Source of the DNA: Brevipalpus yothersi | Lineage: Eukaryota > Arthropoda > Arachnida > Trombidiformes > Tenuipalpidae | Direction: 5' to 3' | Length of the DNA: 64,000 nucleotides | Assembly (NCBI GenBank): GCA_003956705.1 | Contig: QZCP01000002.1 | Span: 84,779-148,778 of the forward strand | In this document: positions 58,757 through 64,000 of the stretch, piece by piece | How the letters are laid out: every line of letters begins with the position of its first letter | Position numbering within the stretch: the first letter of the stretch is position 1 | The notes under the pieces: generated by a model | The model's database searches: none | What the model was told of the DNA's origin: nothing | Seen by the model: only the letters and a program-made list of their open reading frames with translations | Position numbers and translations under genes: made by a program

Positions 58757-61426
58757 TTTGAAGCCATTTCGTGTTCAGGAGTTATCTTATTTTACCCTTT
58801 TTTTCTATGGTCCATGCTCATCAAACTCATTTCATGAAGTGGTAATAGTTATGGACTTTTATCATCGCCTCAAAGGAGGAGCGTTGACACGAAAATTTTG
58901 ATCATTCATTCTTACTCAGATAATTATTCGTCTTTGATGCATAAATTAGCCACTTTTGAAGTCAATTTATAAAAGCCTACAACTTTTATATCTCTCTCTC
59001 TTTCTCATTGATAATCAGTGGTCCAACAGTAATTAGAGATGCAGATGTAGATGAATTCCCAAATGATGAAGGGGTTACTCTTCATGAATTTTAGCCATAT
59101 TTTGATACGTTCAAGGTGTGATTAATGTAAATTTATAACTCATTTGTTTTACGCTCGTAATGAATGTTCTTACACTTATCGAAATAGTCAAAATAGTTAA
59201 TAAATCTTGTTGATCGAATAATCAGTAATAGCCACAGGTTTTCTGAATTTAACCTTCCCATTCATTCACATCATTTCTAATCCTTTGATGAAGTTTATTT
59301 GTTCTAATTCATTCACTAATATCTCTACCTAATACAGAGAAGTGTACATGTACATGGATCATCATCATCTCTGTTATTCTAATTAAAATTAAAATGTAGC
59401 TAATTATTTGAATAAGATATCATCATTTTCCTAAACATGAAAAATCAGCAACAAAACGTAAAAAAATCATTTAAATGCATTCAAAATATCCACATTTTAA
59501 ATGATCTAATTTTAATCATTAATCATAAAAGTACACCAAAATTATCTCAACATTTAGCTGATTATTTTTAGTGTCCAAATGATTGATTTTGATGTTCCTG
59601 TTTTGGGCTAAAAAATTGAAATAAGTTTACAATGTATGCAAATGTGATATGATATTTAGTAGTGCAAGATAATTTTCAAATGAAAATCGATTTAATATTA
59701 TACTGAGCAACATTCTCGTTATAATGTATAAAAATACACACACACACACAAAAGACACTTTAATCCTCTCTTGTACACATTCGATTTGACTTGATGATTT
59801 ATGATCTCTTTATTCATATCATTATCATACACATTCACTTTATCATGATTTGCATGGACATCCCGCCCAAAAGTGAATGTTCACATATCATGGTCCATCA
59901 TCTGGTCTCTTTCTCTTCTCTTTCCTCTCTCTTTTATCTTCTCTTCCATCCGGAAGATTTTTGGACACACAGCCATACACACACATACACCATGGACACA
60001 CATAAACCGTTATAAGGTGTCTCGACTAGTTCCGTTGGCTATTCGGGAACACACATACACATACTTTTGGGTTCCTCTCACATATACACATACAGATACA
60101 CACAATTCGAATGGATGAGAAAGGAAGTTTATGGCCAAGCTAAACGGGCCATTTCTAGTTGACATCAATGGTTGTACCACTAAATCAAGTTGGTGATGGC
60201 GATTATATTAGTGTGCCATTTAATCTCCACACACTATCATTGCGAAAAAGGCGCACATACACACACACACAGAGATAGACTTGGACAATTCACAATGGCC
60301 TTATGGAAGGTCTTCCTCTCTGTATGGATCTGTATGGATCTGTGTGTATTTGTCGGCTTTTCTCATACACAGCCCAGAGGCATACATGTATGTATCTACA
60401 GCTTCCATGTTGTTGCTGTGTGATTAGAAGGCAAGAATACAGTTTGTGTGTGTGTATGCATAAATTTGTATATTGAAGCAAATTCTTTGATTAAATGGAT
60501 CAATATTTGACAATGATTACCATATTTCAAGCTTTTTTTCACAATCTTGCGTGTCAAGACATGATGGTAGAGAATTTCGGTTCCAAAATTCATTCCGGTT
60601 GTATACTGTTTGGATAGGGTGTGGAAGTTATAATGAGAATAACTGATTGACAGGAAGTAACATGAATTGATGTAACCACAAGAGTGAGTGAAGTTAATCT
60701 CTTGTGTTTTAATGTGTTCTAATGTTGTAACGCTATTTGTTACTCGATATTAAATCTTTCCGATTTGTTCAAATGTACAGTTACTAAGCAAATATTCGAG
60801 AATATGATTTAAGCTTGTTTGGCAGCAAAAATTTTGCGAATTTATCTTCGATTTTTCTCAATGAATACTCAATGAATTCCTACAGTCCAGATATGAATGT
60901 TATATCGAGATGAAATTCAATGAAAGTCAATCTCATAATACAATACCACGAAGGATTTCTCTCAAATTTGATGGAACTCATGTGTAGAACAAAAAATTAT
61001 TACTTCAAAAACACGGTCACTTTTTCGATTGTCAAATGTTCTCACAGACCAATGAATGACAATCCATCTCAATACAAGATGATCTTGAAAAAAACTTCCA
61101 CTCAAATCGAATCTCTTTTGTAACCATTGAACTGAAAGTCCTCCGATCAAATGGCTTGATGTGTGTTTGTGTGTGATTGATCTCTATCATTGGACACATG
61201 TCATTCAAATTTTCAAATCGAAACCCTCCTCTTGTCATGCTGACCCGTCGACATGTAGCTTCACATTGATATCATGTGTACATATGTCATTTACTGATGA
61301 TAAAAGTCACTCTAGAACATATCGCTTTGCGGTGGATAAAGTGTTCATGTGTGTGTGTATATGTGTTCTATGAGAACAATATTAGAGCTTTAAATTATTC
61401 CCAAATCTCTGTCCTCCATCACATCA

Positions 61427-61428
<2 letters not shown>

Positions 61429-61505
<77 letters not shown>
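61429..61505. repeat. (CT)n microsatellite, 77 bp, longest in the window
   Basis: Pure CT run, the longest uninterrupted dinucleotide tract seen here. Confidence 0.95.
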
Positions 61506-61507
<2 letters not shown>

Positions 61508-62469
61508 TATCTTCCCTTTTCCTCAAAGGATCAAATCAATGGCTTGATTCGAGTGACACTTCAAACTTCGACAGTCAATCTCCGGTCTGTACAAAATGTT
61601 GACACTAAGTGACATCAACACGCATCAATTCGATTTAAAAATGAGGAACCACTTCTGGTCGATCAAATCTCTGGGTTCCTTTGATCACTTTCACCATTTT
61701 GTTTTGTCCTTTTCCACCCCATGTTACTCCAATTGAAATGTCCATACCCCGTAAAAGTCCTCCCGATTGGCGTCGATTTTCTTTCTCTTGGCCTCTCTCT
61801 GTCTCTCAACCTCTATGTCCTATGGCTAAAATGGTTTGGCCACCTCTTTTGTGTCCCTATGTGTGTCTGTATATGTACAATCTATATTCATGTCCATGAA
61901 GCGACATTGGAACAACACTTCAACATTCAACTGACTGGAAAAAGAATCGAGACAAGCTTTCTATATGTAAGCTCGACATCAACAGTCTGCTGTTGATTTG
62001 CATTGTGATGATCGCTTTTCACAGTTCATACTTGAGCTTTCAAGATTTTGACAACAATCTCTCTCTTGAATAGTGTAAAAGGTGAGAGAGAGAAAGAGAG
62101 GAAAGAAGAGAAAATCTTTCCATCTCATCAATACCCTGTGTACATATGTGTATGTACATGTTCAATAATGGGACACCAACGGGTAACATAAGCCAGTAGT
62201 TATTTCTACTATTGGCACCTTGTGTCGCCCGGTAGGCCACCAAAGAGAAGCGGGGAACGTATATATTTCTTAATGTAGAGGCGCGAAAGTGCTATACCGT
62301 GTGAATTTGGGCATCAAAAGGAGAATAGAGCCTAGGATAGAAAGAGAGGGGAATAAAAATTTCTTCTCAACAATATTGTACCTAAAGAGAGAGTAACAAT
62401 AGTCTAAGCTATATATCGGGACAATTATTTGCCCGATTATAGTGTCGATAGTGAGATGGTGAAGAATAA

Positions 62470-62475
62470 AAAGAG

Positions 62476-62506
<31 letters not shown>

Positions 62507-62508
62507 AG

Positions 62509-62540
<32 letters not shown>
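62470..62540. repeat. GA-rich tract with GAAA units, 71 bp
   Basis: Mixed GAAA and GA repeats, all-purine on the plus strand. Confidence 0.9.
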
Positions 62541-64000
62541 TCTAGTAGCTAAGGTGACGACAAAATAATGGTCTAGTATGGAACAGAAGTCACTTCTCAT
62601 CAAAGGGTCCTCTCATGTGGTGTATGTATGTTGAAATTCAAAGATCAAAGAGGACCCAACTGGATAGACTAGACGTCAAAAGGTCCCAAGGATTATTGAA
62701 GTGAGCTTTCATACTCGAGGAATACTGTATAAAGTGTATTCTTTCAAAATAGAGTTCCCTCCTGAGGTGATAAGGCTCCATACAAGTGCGGTCGAAATAA
62801 GCCGAATCACATTGCATGTCAACCCACCAATTCATTGTGTCTACATGTATAGTTCATCATCGAGAAGGCTACTTAGATACTCAAAATACTCACCTTCTTC
62901 AATATGGTTTGCTTTTTATGAACTATAATTTGTATGGTATACACACACGAGAGACTGATAGCTATGTAGACATCAATACGGAATAGTGGATAACTTTGCG
63001 TTCTATTCAAATTTTTCCCTAGAAATCGAGCACAGAATTCCAGTGACTTTGGATCCTGTTGCCATGTCACCAGAAGTAAGAAAAATACTCTGTTATTCTA
63101 TTCTTCTTCACATCCAATTGTCAAATCACTGTCATCCATCGTGATTCGCCATTCATTTCTTTTCTGCCCCTTCAACAATCAGAGATCGTGATTCAGGAAG
63201 AATTTAAATGTTCAAAATTTTTACCAAATGTTTCCACAAATAATAAATGGGAACAAATTAGAGAATTTTTCAATTGCCTTTAAAAAAAGAATTCTTTTTT
63301 GCTTAAGCAAAACATTGATGATCATTCACTATTCCCAAGTGGTGTTCACAAAACTGGCTAAGAAGTTGACAATTCTATTGCCCTACCTTCGATTCGAGAA
63401 TATATCTGAACTACTTGGATAGATTCATAATTGAAATTGTTGGATTTTCTTCATTTTCTTGACAATCTAAAGATTTCTTCATACTTTTAGCCTCTTGACT
63501 CCATTATGAATTACAAGCGTAATAAGCGGTAACAAAATTCAAAGCTTCAGATGCTTTAGGGTTTTGTGTTTCAGGATTTCATTTTGTGATAGATGAAATT
63601 ATTCTCAAAGAAAGAAAGAGAGAGTTACGAAATTTTACATCTGTAAAAATTGAAATGATACCAATCAACACCAATTTGGCAGGTACAGAGGCAGTCTTAA
63701 TAGAGAAGAATCAATTCCAGTAGAATATGGACTAATCGAAGCTTGTTAGCTTAGTTCATGGAGAATTTGAAATTCTGTGTAAAACCGATTCTATGGATAA
63801 GTCGCCAAAATTTTTCCTCCAAAATGAATCTTGAACGATACAAACCAAAATATTACAAATCTCTGCCACTTAGCAATAACTCAAACTTAACGATCTTCAT
63901 ACTTAGTTAGTACATATTATGTATATTGTCACATAAATTACTAATATTTTATGGACTTTATCATAAAAAGGGTATGCAAATTGGAATATAGATTAAATTT

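Larger units (their letters stand above)
40861..64000. other. Gene-poor 23-kb region rich in GA/CT microsatellites
   Basis: No ORF here shows a recognisable domain, and most of the longer ones are translations of GA or CT repeats. The largest non-repeat frame is 174 codons at 55149-55673 (-); it has no features and overlaps another open frame, so I do not call it. The region could be an intergenic regulatory landscape or a long intron of a gene outside the window. Fifteen long GA/CT tracts are listed separately. Confidence 0.6.

Noticed and set aside
1..64000. tRNA genes, CRISPR arrays, insertion sequences, bacterial operons
   Set aside because: No tRNA B-box context, spaced repeats, transposase or bacterial gene signs were found on reading both strands.

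Overview
This window reads as nuclear DNA of a small-genome arthropod, most likely a mite near the spider or flat mites. The basis is AT-rich DNA, mostly 56-130 bp GT-AG introns, many (GA)n/(CT)n microsatellites, animal housekeeping genes, and a secreted intradiol ring-cleavage dioxygenase, a gene type known from spider mites and regarded there as a transfer from fungi. The assignment is an inference from gene content. No bacterial genes, CRISPR arrays, intact transposons or tRNAs were seen.

Layout, left half (1-23 kb). UBL5/Hub1 (939-1160 +) faces NOC4 (1315-2700 -). NOC4 and the exosome subunit RRP4 (3169-4134 +) share a short divergent promoter with a CACGTG E-box. Two tandem secreted glycine-rich proteins (4911-5666 and 6572-6955, both -) precede the intradiol dioxygenase (8335-9114 -). 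LLPH, a small nucleolar protein (10926-11378 +), converges on an 11-exon NRF-6-like acyltransferase (11677-14738 -). A two-exon ML/NPC2-like secreted lipid-binding protein (15785-16380 -) and an orphan 802-residue secreted protein (17618-20026 -) follow.

Middle (23-41 kb). An eight-exon Atrophin/RERE co-repressor (23309-29099 -, first exon not found) lies head to head with the single-exon zinc-finger gene ZPR1 (29749-30963 +); the space between them holds a perfect NRF1-type palindrome. Next is a fibulin-like EGF protein (31120-33783 -) with an apparent frameshift. A rearranged block follows: a collapsed copy of the Atrophin-ZPR1 interval (about 34020-34862), a full SNW1/SKIP gene (34862-36361 -), the mitochondrial processing peptidase beta subunit PMPCB (36899-38497 +), an antisense ZPR1 tail fragment (about 38540-38745), and a second, diverged SNW1 (39391-40860 +) in inverted orientation. 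The two SNW1 genes are nearly identical over their last 430 bp but clearly diverged upstream, as expected from gene conversion.

Right third (41-64 kb). About 23 kb with no recognisable gene and 15 long (GA)n or (CT)n tracts, against two in the first 41 kb. It could be an intergenic regulatory region or a very long intron.

Functional themes: ribosome and RNA metabolism (NOC4, RRP4, LLPH), splicing (UBL5, SNW1 x2), mitochondrial import (PMPCB), chromatin repression (Atrophin), and a set of secreted proteins (glycine-rich pair, dioxygenase, ML protein, orphan, fibulin-like). The most notable material is the segmental-duplication block at 34-41 kb, including a second SNW1 whose name-giving SNW motif reads SKW.
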